From contig JACRJT010000051.1 of assembly GCA_016215465.1 (NCBI GenBank), positions 47,498 to 111,497 of the forward strand: 64,000 bases of DNA, in the 5' to 3' direction. This document shows, piece after piece, positions 8,734 to 17,474 of this stretch. Position numbers and translations under genes: made by a program. Each line of letters begins with the position of its first letter. Within the stretch, counting starts at the first letter, position 1. The notes beneath the pieces are model-generated. The model saw only the letters and a program-made list of their open reading frames with translations. It did no database searches and had not been told where the DNA came from. The DNA is from Nitrososphaerota archaeon. GTDB taxonomy: Archaea > Thermoproteota > Nitrososphaeria > Nitrososphaerales > Nitrosopumilaceae.

Positions 8734-9675
8734 ATGATAGAGTCCGGAAATCCAGTACGAGACATTAACATCACATCTCAGAGTAGCATTGAAGAGATTT
8801 TTGAGCAGATGTCAAAGTCAGGCGGATTTGAGTCAAGAAACCTTGCAGACGGGTTGGAAATTCTCACAGCGATGATTTCGGATAAAAGCTGCCTCAAATT
8901 TCTGTCATTTGTAGGAGCTGTAGTATCGACTGGAACTAGAGGCATAATAAAAGAAATGATCAAAAACAAGTGGTTCGACGTTGTGATTACTACCTGTGGT
9001 GCGCTAGACCACGACATTGCAAGATATTTTTCAAATTACAAAGAAGGCTCGTTCACAATGGATGACGGACAGCTTGCAGACCAACACATACACAGATTAG
9101 GAAATGTTTTGGTCCCAATGGAGAGCTATGGACCGTTAATTGAAGAGAAAATGCAGGAAATTTTGGAAGAAGCATACAAGCACGGCAAAAAAGAGATGTC
9201 AACTGCAGACATCACAAGAGAGATAGGAAAGAAACTTGGTGAAAACTCGTTTTTACATTGGGCATACAAAAATGAGATTCCAGTAATAGTCCCAGGAATA
9301 ATGGATGGTGCAGTTGGAAGTCAAATTTGGTTATTTACACAAAAACATCACGATTTCAAATTAAACATGACGCAGGATGCAGACACATTATCAGGTTTGG
9401 TCTTCAAGGCAGAAAAGTCAGGCGCACTCATGCTCGGAGGAGGGATATCAAAGCATCATACATTATGGTGGAATCAGTACCGCGATGGGCTAGATTATGC
9501 AGTGTATGTCACAACTGCCCAAGAATTTGACGGTAGTCTTTCCGGAGCACTGGTACGTGAAGCAATATCTTGGGGCAAGGTAACCCAGGAAGCCAAACAG
9601 ACAACAATTCATGCAGAAATCACCACCATGTTGCCATTTCTGTACAGAGCTCTGTTGTCAAAGATAAACCAGTAA
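8734..9675 (+). CDS. dys: Deoxyhypusine synthase
   Basis: A 313-residue NAD-dependent enzyme that transfers the aminobutyl group of spermidine to a lysine of translation factor aIF5A, the first step of hypusine formation. Family marks are VSTGTRGIIKEM, TTCGALDHD, the EIPVIVPGIMDGAVGSQ region, and LGGGISKHHTLWWNQ, which carries the catalytic lysine. Length matches archaeal members. It is 44 bases upstream of the PAC2 gene and 41 downstream of the amidase, so the three plus-strand genes may be partly co-transcribed. Confidence 0.95.
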   Translation: MIESGNPVRDINITSQSSIEEIFEQMSKSGGFESRNLADGLEILTAMISDKSCLKFLSFVGAVVSTGTRGIIKEMIKNKWFDVVITTCGALDHDIARYFSNYKEGSFTMDDGQLADQHIHRLGNVLVPMESYGPLIEEKMQEILEEAYKHGKKEMSTADITREIGKKLGENSFLHWAYKNEIPVIVPGIMDGAVGSQIWLFTQKHHDFKLNMTQDADTLSGLVFKAEKSGALMLGGGISKHHTLWWNQYRDGLDYAVYVTTAQEFDGSLSGALVREAISWGKVTQEAKQTTIHAEITTMLPFLYRALLSKINQ

Positions 9676-9719
9676 GACTTCGGTAAAAGTATATCAGTAT
9701 TAATTTAGAACATTCATCT

Positions 9720-10436
9720 ATGTTTCCACGACTTTGGGTCAAGGAGCTCAAGCCAATAGACCTGGAAGGAGGATATCTTATTGACGGTTTTCCATCAATT
9801 GGGTTCACAAGTGCAATTGCAAGTGAATCATTAATGCATTCAGCACCGTACGAGCTTGTTGGATTTATCGACTCGCTTGATTTCCCAACTGTCTCCATAA
9901 TTAAAGATGGAGTGCCAAATTACGCGACACGTATTTTTGTAAACAAGGACCTCAAGGTAGGAGTGTTTACGTCGTATTTGACAATCAACGAGCCACATCA
10001 CAGAGCAATTGCAAAATTAATGCTAAAGTGGGCAAAAAAACACAAGTGCTCACTGGTTGTCAGCAGTGCACCAATGAAAGTACTAATAGAAAACGCAGAT
10101 CAAGTAATTGCTGCAGGCAGTACCCAGGAGGCAAGAGAAAAGATCAAGCATGCAGGAATGACAATATTGCAAAATGGCACCATTCCGGGAATTCCAGGAG
10201 CATTGCTTAATGAGGGAATGCTAAACGGCCAAAATGTAGTAGTTGTTCTAGTCGATGTAGATGAATCAGGTCCGGATTTCAAGTCCAGTGTGCGCCTTTG
10301 TATGGCAATGTCAAAGATTTTGCCAGGGGTGTCATGTGATCTTGGATTAATGCAAAAACAGACAGAGATAGTGGAAAAAGAAATCAGGGAAAGAGAAAAG
10401 GAAACAAGCGCCATTAAAAAATCAATGTATGGCTAG
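9720..10436 (+). CDS. PAC2-family protein (proteasome assembly chaperone-like)
   Basis: A 238-residue soluble protein of the PAC2 fold. It has the opening pattern GGYLIDGFPSIGFTS, the central LTINEPHHRA region, and NGTIPGIPGALLNEG near residue 155, where family members have a G-(I/L)-x-G-L pattern. Eukaryotic PAC2 helps assemble 20S proteasomes; archaeal homologues are proposed to act likewise, although direct proof is limited. A charged coiled-coil tail ends the protein. A second family member is at 54965-55666. LysE follows after 3 bases. Confidence 0.82.
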   Translation: MFPRLWVKELKPIDLEGGYLIDGFPSIGFTSAIASESLMHSAPYELVGFIDSLDFPTVSIIKDGVPNYATRIFVNKDLKVGVFTSYLTINEPHHRAIAKLMLKWAKKHKCSLVVSSAPMKVLIENADQVIAAGSTQEAREKIKHAGMTILQNGTIPGIPGALLNEGMLNGQNVVVVLVDVDESGPDFKSSVRLCMAMSKILPGVSCDLGLMQKQTEIVEKEIREREKETSAIKKSMYG

Positions 10437-10439
10437 TAC

Positions 10440-11057
10440 ATGCAAGACTTTTTCCAGTTCGGTATTGCAATAGTGATAATTTCAGCATCCGGGGTGATGT
10501 CACCTGGGCCGTTATTTGTAGCAACAATCGCAAGCGGCATAAGGCAGGGCGCAAGGGCAGGATTCAAGATAGCATTCGGACACACACTGGTGGAATTACC
10601 GTTGGTTATTTTGATTGGGCTTGGAATTTTGTCACTTGACGCAATGCCACAATTTAGGGTTGTAGTTGGAATTTTGGGCGCTCTGAGTCTTTTTGGGTTT
10701 GCAGGATTACAGATAATATCAGTGTTAAAAAAAGATTCCACGCAGCACAAATCCAAATATGGTTCGTTTCTTACAGGCATATTTCTAACTGGATTGAACC
10801 CATTTTTTCTGATATGGTGGTTTACGATTGGGTTTAAGCTTATTTCGGACGCACTCTTGTTGTGGTCGATGTGGGGAATTTTGATAATGTTTGGATTGCA
10901 CATCTGGATGGATTATGCATGGCTTGTTTTGGTTTCGTTTCTTTCTTCAAGGGGGAAAGTGTTTCTTTCAAACAAGAGGTATAAAATAGGTATGATTGGA
11001 ATTAATTTTATCCTGATTTATTTTGGAATATCATTTATCTTGCAAGCAAAAGTCTAG
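10440..11057 (+). CDS. LysE-family amino-acid exporter
   Basis: A 205-residue membrane protein with about six predicted transmembrane segments. The N-terminal pattern SGVMSPGPLFVATIASG and the following GARAGFKIAFGHTLVE are the LysE/RhtB signature. Members export lysine, threonine or similar compounds. The gene starts 3 bases after the PAC2 stop, suggesting co-transcription, and its 3' end overlaps the convergent small gene at 11054 by 4 bases. The transported substrate cannot be told. Confidence 0.87.
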   Translation: MQDFFQFGIAIVIISASGVMSPGPLFVATIASGIRQGARAGFKIAFGHTLVELPLVILIGLGILSLDAMPQFRVVVGILGALSLFGFAGLQIISVLKKDSTQHKSKYGSFLTGIFLTGLNPFFLIWWFTIGFKLISDALLLWSMWGILIMFGLHIWMDYAWLVLVSFLSSRGKVFLSNKRYKIGMIGINFILIYFGISFILQAKV

Positions 11058-11287
11058 CCGCAGTCAAGGATATCAAATTCTGTTTTGCATTCGTTGTTCA
11101 GGCTTGTGATTTTATCCACCAAAATCACACATTGTTGTGGATCCTGTAATTTTTTGTATTCCTCAATTTCTGACATTATAGAGAGTTGCTTTAATGAGCA
11201 TGAGTTAAACACTTGAATTAAAACAAGGCCGGCAATTACAGAGACAGCAATTAGAATAGCGAATTTCCTATTCTTTTGTAATGTCAA
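11054..11287 (-). CDS. Small membrane-anchored hypothetical protein
   Basis: A 77-residue protein with one N-terminal transmembrane segment (FAILIAVSVIAGLVLIQVF) followed by a small outside domain containing four cysteines (SCSL, QQC, NEC, LDCG), perhaps paired in disulphides. It starts inside the 3' end of the alba gene (20-base overlap), so it is probably translated from the alba transcript. I do not recognise the family. Confidence 0.6.
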   Translation of the reverse strand: MTLQKNRKFAILIAVSVIAGLVLIQVFNSCSLKQLSIMSEIEEYKKLQDPQQCVILVDKITSLNNECKTEFDILDCG

Positions 11288-11651
11288 TTTCTATTGTGGA
11301 AACATTTCTTGTTTTCCCATCTTGAGATAAAAGCGAATCAGATGAAATACGAACATCTTTGATTTTATATCCCACAGTGTTCATTCGTTTTACAATCATT
11401 TGAGATACATCAACTGCTTGTGTGATTCTCTGGCCCCTTGCCTTTATTGTCACAAATGACTGGTTCGAAAGCTGTGTCAGCGTAGCAGTGACATAAGTCA
11501 TTATTGGTTTTGTTCCAACAAAAATCACGTCACGTGTCTTTCTCGAATCTTCTTCGTCTGTGGATTTTGTCTCGTCTACTGTAGTGTTATCTTTGAGTTT
11601 TTGCGATTCTGTAAAGATTTCTTCGGCTTCAGTAGGTGTGTCTTCGCTCAT
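11268..11651 (-). CDS. albA: Alba DNA/RNA-binding protein
   Basis: A 127-residue nucleic-acid-binding chromatin protein. The Alba domain occupies roughly residues 38-127: VIFVGTKPIMTYVTATLTQL, then VTIKARGQRITQAVDVSQMI, then the beta hairpin DVRISSDS to VSTIEIDI. The first 37 residues form an acidic Glu/Asp/Thr-rich tail that is longer than in crenarchaeal Alba. It coats DNA and RNA and modulates access. The start is ATG at 11651. Confidence 0.92.
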   Translation of the reverse strand: MSEDTPTEAEEIFTESQKLKDNTTVDETKSTDEEDSRKTRDVIFVGTKPIMTYVTATLTQLSNQSFVTIKARGQRITQAVDVSQMIVKRMNTVGYKIKDVRISSDSLLSQDGKTRNVSTIEIDITKE

Positions 11652-11692
11652 TTTGTTTTGGCCTTAGGTTGTTCCTGCCCTTCGGCGTTTAT

Positions 11693-11959
11693 TTAATGTT
11701 TAATATTTTCTTTTTGAATATAATTTTCTATAATTTTTTCAATCTCGTCTGGATTAGAGCAGGTTTTGACAGATTCAACCAAATCCTTTTCTTCAATTTC
11801 ATAACAGTTTAGAAATTCCTGGTCGTCTTTGTAGACTAGAACCACCTTCTCATGGTGAACGCAGTAATACATTTTTTCTTTTTCCATGTTTTCTGGCTTC
11901 ATCTTGATGCCGTTTTCGTCAACAGATAATGGATAAACCACAATTGTCAATGCGTGCAT
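11693..11959 (-). CDS. Hypothetical protein, 88 residues
   Basis: A small soluble protein I do not recognise. It begins with a beta-strand stretch (HALTIVVYPLSVDENG), contains MYYCVHHEKVVLVYKDD in the middle, and ends with an acidic helical region (EIEEKDLVESVKTC and onward). It lies 41 bases upstream of alba on the same strand and may be its operon partner. The reverse-strand start is ATG, and the divergent dinB gene begins 62 bases away. Confidence 0.6.
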   Translation of the reverse strand: MHALTIVVYPLSVDENGIKMKPENMEKEKMYYCVHHEKVVLVYKDDQEFLNCYEIEEKDLVESVKTCSNPDEIEKIIENYIQKENIKH

Positions 11960-12021
11960 CGATATTTAGATTCTTAGAATGATTCGATATTGTAATAAGG
12001 ATTTTTTTCCATACCATACAC

Positions 12022-13116
12022 ATGTCAGAGAGAATTGTGTTCCATGTTGATTTTGATTATTTCTACGCCCAATGCGAGGAGATCAGAAATTCCAGTCTAA
12101 GAACAAAGCCGGTCGCAGTCTGCATATTTTCGGATAGAGGAGGAGATAGTGGTGCAATAGCAACTGCAAACTATATTGCAAGAAAATATGGCGTAAAGTC
12201 AGGCATGCCGATTAAATTTGCAAAAGCTCGGCTAAAGCAAATTTCAGATGCTGTTTTTTTGCCAGCAGATTTTCCGTATTATTCAGACATTTCCGAAAAA
12301 GCAATGGAAATAATGAAAAACCATGCAGACGTTTTTGAATATGTAGGACGGGATGAGGCTTACCTTGATGTGACAAAAAGAATACAGAACAATTTCAAAA
12401 ACGCAAGCCATCTTGCCCAGCAGCTCAAAAACCAGATAAGAAACGAAATCAAAATGACGTGTTCAGTTGGCGTATCAGTCAACAAGCTTGTCTCAAAAAT
12501 TGCTTCAAGCCATAAAAAACCAGACGGGTTGACCGTGATAGAACCGCAGAACACAGAATCATTCTTGGCACCGCTCAAAGTAAGCGATATTCCAGGAATA
12601 GGCAGGGTTACTGAGGAAAAACTTCACGAAATAAATCTAAACACAATAGAGGAGTTACGCAAAGTTGACATTTTTACTCTAAACAAAATGTTTGGCAGAA
12701 AGATTTCCCTTTACATCTACAATGCTGCAAGGGGCATAGATGATGAGCCAGTAGCAGAAAGACAGCCAACCATACAGTACAGCAGAATAGTCACATTAAA
12801 AAAAGATTCAAAGGAATTAGATTTCCTTGCGAGCAGTCTTGAAGAGATATGTATTGATGTGTACGAAACTGCAGTTAAAAACAAAAAAATGTTCAAATCA
12901 GTTGGGATTCAATTCGTACAATCAGATTTAGCAAGCAAGACAAAGTCAAAGATGCTCAAAAACCCAACATTTAGCCTTGAGGAACTAAAAAAGACGGCGC
13001 ATCAGCTGCTAGAAGAAGCTTTGATTGACCAAACATTAAGCGTTAGAAGATTGGGAGTAAAAATTTCAGAACTGTCAGACCTACAAGGGCAAAGTTCGAT
13101 TACTAACTTCTTTTAA
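12022..13116 (+). CDS. dinB: DNA polymerase IV (Y family, Dpo4-like)
   Basis: A 364-residue translesion DNA polymerase. The palm acidic residues are in FHVDFDYFYAQCEE near residue 10 and GRDEAYLD near 105. The helix-hairpin-helix segment is DIPGIGRVTEEKL near 190, and the little-finger domain follows. The C-terminal end QSSITNFF fits the PCNA-interacting consensus Qxx(I/L)xx(F)F, so the enzyme should bind the sliding clamp. It copies past damaged bases. Its last four bases overlap the convergent archaeosortase gene. Confidence 0.95.
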   Translation: MSERIVFHVDFDYFYAQCEEIRNSSLRTKPVAVCIFSDRGGDSGAIATANYIARKYGVKSGMPIKFAKARLKQISDAVFLPADFPYYSDISEKAMEIMKNHADVFEYVGRDEAYLDVTKRIQNNFKNASHLAQQLKNQIRNEIKMTCSVGVSVNKLVSKIASSHKKPDGLTVIEPQNTESFLAPLKVSDIPGIGRVTEEKLHEINLNTIEELRKVDIFTLNKMFGRKISLYIYNAARGIDDEPVAERQPTIQYSRIVTLKKDSKELDFLASSLEEICIDVYETAVKNKKMFKSVGIQFVQSDLASKTKSKMLKNPTFSLEELKKTAHQLLEEALIDQTLSVRRLGVKISELSDLQGQSSITNFF

Positions 13117-14030
13117 GATACAAGTCGTTTCATCCGTTTTGTTTCAATCGATGTTACGATGAGTAAGAATATGAAAATCCAAGGCAAGAACATTATTTCT
13201 CCTGCAATACCATGAAATTCTTCAAACTTGTTGGGATCAGTAGAAACCTTGAGTACGAATATGGATAGGGAGAATATCCTAATCATGTTTATGCCAATGG
13301 TTCCAAGTATTCCAATGATAAAGTATACTGCCTTGCGTTTTCGCTCTATGTTCATCTTTAGCAAAAATGCCATCATGACAAGCGAGTAAATTATAATGCT
13401 ATGAACTCCCGCCGATGGCCAAAATACCTGCAGTGCCATTGGTCCATGCTCTCCTCGCAGCAGCATCAAATTTTCTTTAGCAATTGCAGTGCCAAGATCC
13501 AGACTGTTGATGATCCAAACATTCGTCTTTACTAAATATGGTACCACATATTGAAGCGGTCCAAGTGTGTCGTAAGGAAAGAATGCATCAAGGGATAGAA
13601 TTGCCGCACTGCCACAAAGAAAGATAGGCCCTGCAGGAGCAATGCGTATCCATTTCTTTCCAAACAGTATACTTACTACGGCAACCAAAAATACGCCCAT
13701 TATGACAAAATCCCACATCCATGCCCACGAATCTACAAGATGGACATTAAACTGAGGAGCCACATTTACAAGATAGTCCTTCAGACTATGTTCACGTATT
13801 ACAAGATATGCGATAGCTGCACCAGCAAGCGGAATGGTTGCAAGTACTCTTTTTTTAGACACTTGAAGTTTAACTCCAATTAGCTCTGCAATGATGAATG
13901 CCATTGCAAAAAGGAATCCTCCACGCCCTTGGTTCCAGCTTAGACTAAACGTGTCAGGATATACTACAAGTGCAAACAAGACAGGACTAATAATTATCAT
14001 AATTGCAAGAAGGAGAGTTTTATTTTGCAA
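13113..14030 (-). CDS. Archaeosortase/exosortase-family protein (thaumarchaeosortase-like)
   Basis: A 305-residue membrane protein with about eight transmembrane segments. The exosortase/archaeosortase core is recognisable: VFWPSAGVHSI at 203-211 where the family has (A)CSG(I/L)xS; INMIRIF with R251; and EEFHGIAGEIMF with H273. These enzymes cut C-terminal sorting signals on secreted proteins. The catalytic cysteine position is a serine (S206), while arginine and histidine are kept. The start is TTG. It follows the coiled-coil and tubulin-like genes by 63 bases on the same strand. No protein in the window has a clear matching C-terminal signal. Confidence 0.75.
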   Translation of the reverse strand: MQNKTLLLAIMIIISPVLFALVVYPDTFSLSWNQGRGGFLFAMAFIIAELIGVKLQVSKKRVLATIPLAGAAIAYLVIREHSLKDYLVNVAPQFNVHLVDSWAWMWDFVIMGVFLVAVVSILFGKKWIRIAPAGPIFLCGSAAILSLDAFFPYDTLGPLQYVVPYLVKTNVWIINSLDLGTAIAKENLMLLRGEHGPMALQVFWPSAGVHSIIIYSLVMMAFLLKMNIERKRKAVYFIIGILGTIGINMIRIFSLSIFVLKVSTDPNKFEEFHGIAGEIMFLPWIFIFLLIVTSIETKRMKRLVS

Positions 14031-14093
14031 TACGGTTTGTGAATCTCAAACGAATAAAAACTAAGCAATCATCATAGGTAGATTCTTGTGCGA

Positions 14094-14639
14094 TTATTTT
14101 CTCTTTATAGTTAGAGTCTTTTGTATCTCATTTATGCCGCTGATGAACTTTTGTTTTGCATCATATTCGTTTGAGACCTTCACTATTATTTCAGATGAAG
14201 AGAGCAGTACATCTTTTACAACTAATGGAATGCTCAAGCCAAGCAATTCCCCAAGAAAGTCAAACAAATTCTGAAATTTTGCAGAATCGCGGTAATGAAA
14301 CAAAACATTTCCATCTCGGAATATGGGTTTTGGATCAAGCGGAATTACCAGTTCTGGGGAGCTCATCTCGGCGATGAATGTGTCAGTGTCTTTCTTGATT
14401 GATGACGCAAGCTGATCCTTTTGTGATTCAAGATTGAGTTTCATTTTTTCTAGTTGCTCCATTTGATCCTCATACTGGACTCCTATCATTTTTGCAAATG
14501 TCGATTCTGTCGGTTTTTTTAGTGGTAGTTCGTGGAGCCGCATGTTCACTGACTTTAGTTCCTCATCTACTTGATGCAGATTAACTCGCTCAGACTTGAC
14601 TCTTTTTGCCAAATCTTCTAAAAAATTGAAATCAGCCAT
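14094..14639 (-). CDS. Coiled-coil protein next to tubulin-like GTPase
   Basis: A 181-residue soluble protein of unknown family. Residues 1-100 are heptad-like and charged (LAKRVKSERVNLHQVDEELK, then MEQLEKMKLNLESQKDQLA), predicting a coiled coil. The rest looks like a compact alpha/beta domain (PELVIPLDPKPIFRDGNVLF onward). It starts only 16 bases after the tubulin-like gene, so the two are almost certainly one operon. A role as adaptor or regulator of the GTPase is inference from position alone. Confidence 0.65.
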   Translation of the reverse strand: MADFNFLEDLAKRVKSERVNLHQVDEELKSVNMRLHELPLKKPTESTFAKMIGVQYEDQMEQLEKMKLNLESQKDQLASSIKKDTDTFIAEMSSPELVIPLDPKPIFRDGNVLFHYRDSAKFQNLFDFLGELLGLSIPLVVKDVLLSSSEIIVKVSNEYDAKQKFISGINEIQKTLTIKRK

Positions 14640-14655
14640 AATTATGAAACCTAGC

Positions 14656-16047
14656 TCAGCTAAACTGGTGCACTACATCCATCAGGCTTTGCTTAAAGTC
14701 CTCAGTGGTTAGCCCCCATTTGCCGTACTCGTCTTTGTAGGCATCCCAGGATTCTTCTGCCTCGCGTGCAATGTCTAAAATCTTAGGACCGATTGCCTTT
14801 GTGTTGACAAGTATTGTGACGTTTGCCTGTTCTTTATCTAGAATTGGAATCTTGACAAATATCATTCTTGAATCCTCGATGTTGAATTTGTCTTTGATTA
14901 CTCGTTTGAGAATTTCTCTTTCTTTGATGTCAAATTCCCCCTTTACTTTAACTAGCGCGCAGCATGAATCCTTCGGTCCACCGTGATTTCGAACATCAGT
15001 TTCATCAATATCAAACAGTAAGGCGTCTTGTTTTTTGTTAATGTTCTCAATGATAGAATCCATTGTGTTGCGCTTGTTGCCAGTTAATTGGTCTAGGCTC
15101 CACTGATCTTCATCAGGCAAGACAGGTATTGCCCACGGGACTGCAAACTTGGGGCGTTTTGTCGCAAGCCACGTCCTATAGTTAGACATGTCCCATTCCG
15201 TTTCTCGTGCAAACGATGATACGTACATGGATATGGCATTTGCCGCAATCAAATTCATTCCCTTGTAGTCTTTCCATCCAACTTCGTGTTCTCTTGGCAG
15301 GTCATCAATAATAGATGGAATCTTTTCTACTCGTTTTTCAAACTTGTGTGCAACCTCTCGTAGTCGTTTATTTGAAAATAAAATGGAGCAATCGCTGAAC
15401 TTGATTTGGTATTCAAGATTCATTACAATGTTAATTGCAGCTGCTTCCAAGATCACAGGGTCCCAACCAAATTCCGGAAGCAGTCCCAGTGTTGCAATTG
15501 TCGCGTGTTCTTTTGTATTGCTTCGAATAAACTCGATAAATGAGCATGCAAATGAGCTTCCAGTTCCGCCACCCATTGCAAATGGCACCACATAGCCTCG
15601 GACAGGCTCTGGTGATAATGCAGATAGCTGTTTGGTAAAATCCCATTTTTGGGTTATTTCATTTTTGAATCTAGAGCGTCCTTCCGCCCAGTTTCTTGCA
15701 GCACCTCCTGCGCCGTGAATCACATGTTTGTCACGCAGGGCAAAAAGGTCTGGATATGACTGCAAGATAAGATTAGCTGCTCTCGGATCCAAGTCAACTA
15801 GTAGTGCTCGGGGGATTAACGGGGTTTCCCCTCCAGTGTAAGCTCCAGGAAAACGCAAAATTGTACTTCCGTATCTCTTAAGAATTCGGGATTCGTCTTT
15901 ACTGTCTTTTAAAACAGGTTTTAGCGGGTCTGCACCCACATCTAGCAACAGCCTACGATAGGATTCTGCTCCAAGGCCTATCCCACAGTGACCAAAACAT
16001 GTCACCAATACGGGTGCAGGCGGGAGTGGCGCTGTACCTTGTGACAT
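14656..16047 (-). CDS. Tubulin/FtsZ-superfamily GTPase (artubulin-like or thaumarchaeal FtsZ-like)
   Basis: A 463-residue GTPase, close to tubulin length. The nucleotide-binding loops are intact: T1 GHCGIGLGAESYRRLL at 19-34; PRALLVDLDP at 79-88, which matches tubulin PRA-LVDLEP; HGAGGAARNWAEG at 111-123, matching tubulin G-GNNWA-G; and T4 AMGGGTGSS at 157-165, with GGGTGS as in tubulins rather than FtsZ GGGTGTG. The second domain has a tubulin-like CCALVKVKGEFDIKE segment. The T7 loop region (ETEWDMSNYRTW) lacks the usual NxDxxD order, so GTP hydrolysis is uncertain. Start ATG at 16047 is chosen; an upstream TTG-type extension reads poorly. It may be an artubulin or the widespread divergent thaumarchaeal FtsZ homologue. 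Confidence 0.85.
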   Translation of the reverse strand: MSQGTAPLPPAPVLVTCFGHCGIGLGAESYRRLLLDVGADPLKPVLKDSKDESRILKRYGSTILRFPGAYTGGETPLIPRALLVDLDPRAANLILQSYPDLFALRDKHVIHGAGGAARNWAEGRSRFKNEITQKWDFTKQLSALSPEPVRGYVVPFAMGGGTGSSFACSFIEFIRSNTKEHATIATLGLLPEFGWDPVILEAAAINIVMNLEYQIKFSDCSILFSNKRLREVAHKFEKRVEKIPSIIDDLPREHEVGWKDYKGMNLIAANAISMYVSSFARETEWDMSNYRTWLATKRPKFAVPWAIPVLPDEDQWSLDQLTGNKRNTMDSIIENINKKQDALLFDIDETDVRNHGGPKDSCCALVKVKGEFDIKEREILKRVIKDKFNIEDSRMIFVKIPILDKEQANVTILVNTKAIGPKILDIAREAEESWDAYKDEYGKWGLTTEDFKQSLMDVVHQFS

Positions 16048-16205
16048 AATTACACCACGAGTCGATTGGACTTTAACCAAGCAGTGTAACAAAGTAAAGT
16101 TTCTACTTGATCGTTGTAGACAGTTATCCAAATCATGAATAAATCATGAACGGTTTTGCATTTAAGATTTAAGAAGAATTCATACTAGTGAAAACCAGTA
16201 GTTTG

Positions 16206-17366
16206 TCAAAAATAGTCCGCAATGGACTTTTGTTTTAGCATTTTCAATATGGTTCCTTTTGAGAGCCACTCGTTTTTGCTAATACTCATATGTTTGCAAG
16301 CTAAGTTCAGTCCATCATCTATGGCATCCACCAAAACTGGAATTTTTGACATTGCGGCTCTAATTGCCTCCCTTACCTGCCACACCCCAACAGGTACCGC
16401 ATATTCTGGCCTTATTTCGCGTAGAACCAAAACGCCTGCTTGTCTTTGTTTTCTTTTTAGATATTCTGCAATTCCAAGCTTTGCTGCAAAATACGCCCCA
16501 GCTATGCTCGGATAATGATCAATTCCATTTGCATCCTCGGCATCTGCGCCAAAACCAATTTCTCCTTTTTCCGTGTACCAAGCCTCCTCCATTTCAAAAA
16601 TCCATCGGTGTGGGAATAAGAAGACTGAGAAAATATTTCCCAAGTGCTCATGTGTGAAAACTTGGTAGTTATCGATTGTTTGATAGTCCAAAATTTCTGT
16701 AACAAGGTTTTTTGATATGATGTCGTCTGTTGCAGTAATGCTCCATCGTGTAGGTACTAGCTTTCGCTCTTTTCCAAACATCCCAATGCTAAAACATTTT
16801 TGGATTTTTGAGATTTCGATTCCGCTGTCATATAGAGATACTACAGCGTCTTCTGCTTTTAGATCCTTATCATAGTATATTTTTTCAAGGGTTTGGTTTG
16901 TAGACATGCCGGAAAATTTGACAGTCTTTACTTCACCAATGGGTCCAAAGGGTGCAGACTCACCATCTATTGTTGTGATTGGAGAGGTATGTTTTTGAAA
17001 TACAATGTCAGAGTCAGGAGTATTCGATGACATTGCAAGTTCTTGAAGGCTTTCAATGTAGCGCCCCTGTGGCCGTTCGACTGAAACATTTTGTACTCCT
17101 CGAACTAGTTTCAGTCTGAAATTTACAATATCTTCCAGTGTTTTTCCTAACCATTTTTCAGGGAGATCCAAAAGACTAGTATCACCATGGATTGGCGGAA
17201 CCATTGGTCCCACCCCGACTTTAGGGTAGCCATAGGAGCCCACAAAGACAGACGGAGGACTAGATCCACTAATTGAATCAGATGAGAACAGATTCCCGTA
17301 TCTCGACAGATATTCTTTCCAGTGTTGCTCAATTGACTTTCTTATGTCTTGTGCATTTGGACTCAA
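16206..17366 (-). CDS. nre: Nre-family DNA repair protein with PCNA-binding tail
   Basis: A 386-residue protein of the archaeal NreA/NreB family, linked to DNA damage response. The family mark SPPSVFVGSYGYPKVGVGPM lies near residue 35, with further conserved blocks FGPIGEVKTVKFSG and RHWSIT-like TRWSITATDD. The C-terminal QKSIADYF is a PCNA-interacting motif. The N-terminal zinc finger found in many NreA proteins is absent. The start is TTG. It lies between the ParB-like gene (108 bases upstream) and the tubulin-like gene (158 bases downstream), all on one strand. Confidence 0.88.
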   Translation of the reverse strand: MSPNAQDIRKSIEQHWKEYLSRYGNLFSSDSISGSSPPSVFVGSYGYPKVGVGPMVPPIHGDTSLLDLPEKWLGKTLEDIVNFRLKLVRGVQNVSVERPQGRYIESLQELAMSSNTPDSDIVFQKHTSPITTIDGESAPFGPIGEVKTVKFSGMSTNQTLEKIYYDKDLKAEDAVVSLYDSGIEISKIQKCFSIGMFGKERKLVPTRWSITATDDIISKNLVTEILDYQTIDNYQVFTHEHLGNIFSVFLFPHRWIFEMEEAWYTEKGEIGFGADAEDANGIDHYPSIAGAYFAAKLGIAEYLKRKQRQAGVLVLREIRPEYAVPVGVWQVREAIRAAMSKIPVLVDAIDDGLNLACKHMSISKNEWLSKGTILKMLKQKSIADYF

Positions 17367-17474
17367 TAATTGACAGTAGTAGTCTCAAGTATTTAGTTTG
17401 AATGATTGATTGACAGCTAACTTGTTTTCAATGTTGGTATAAAGACAGATTTTTTGAAGTTCTAAAATTAGAAA

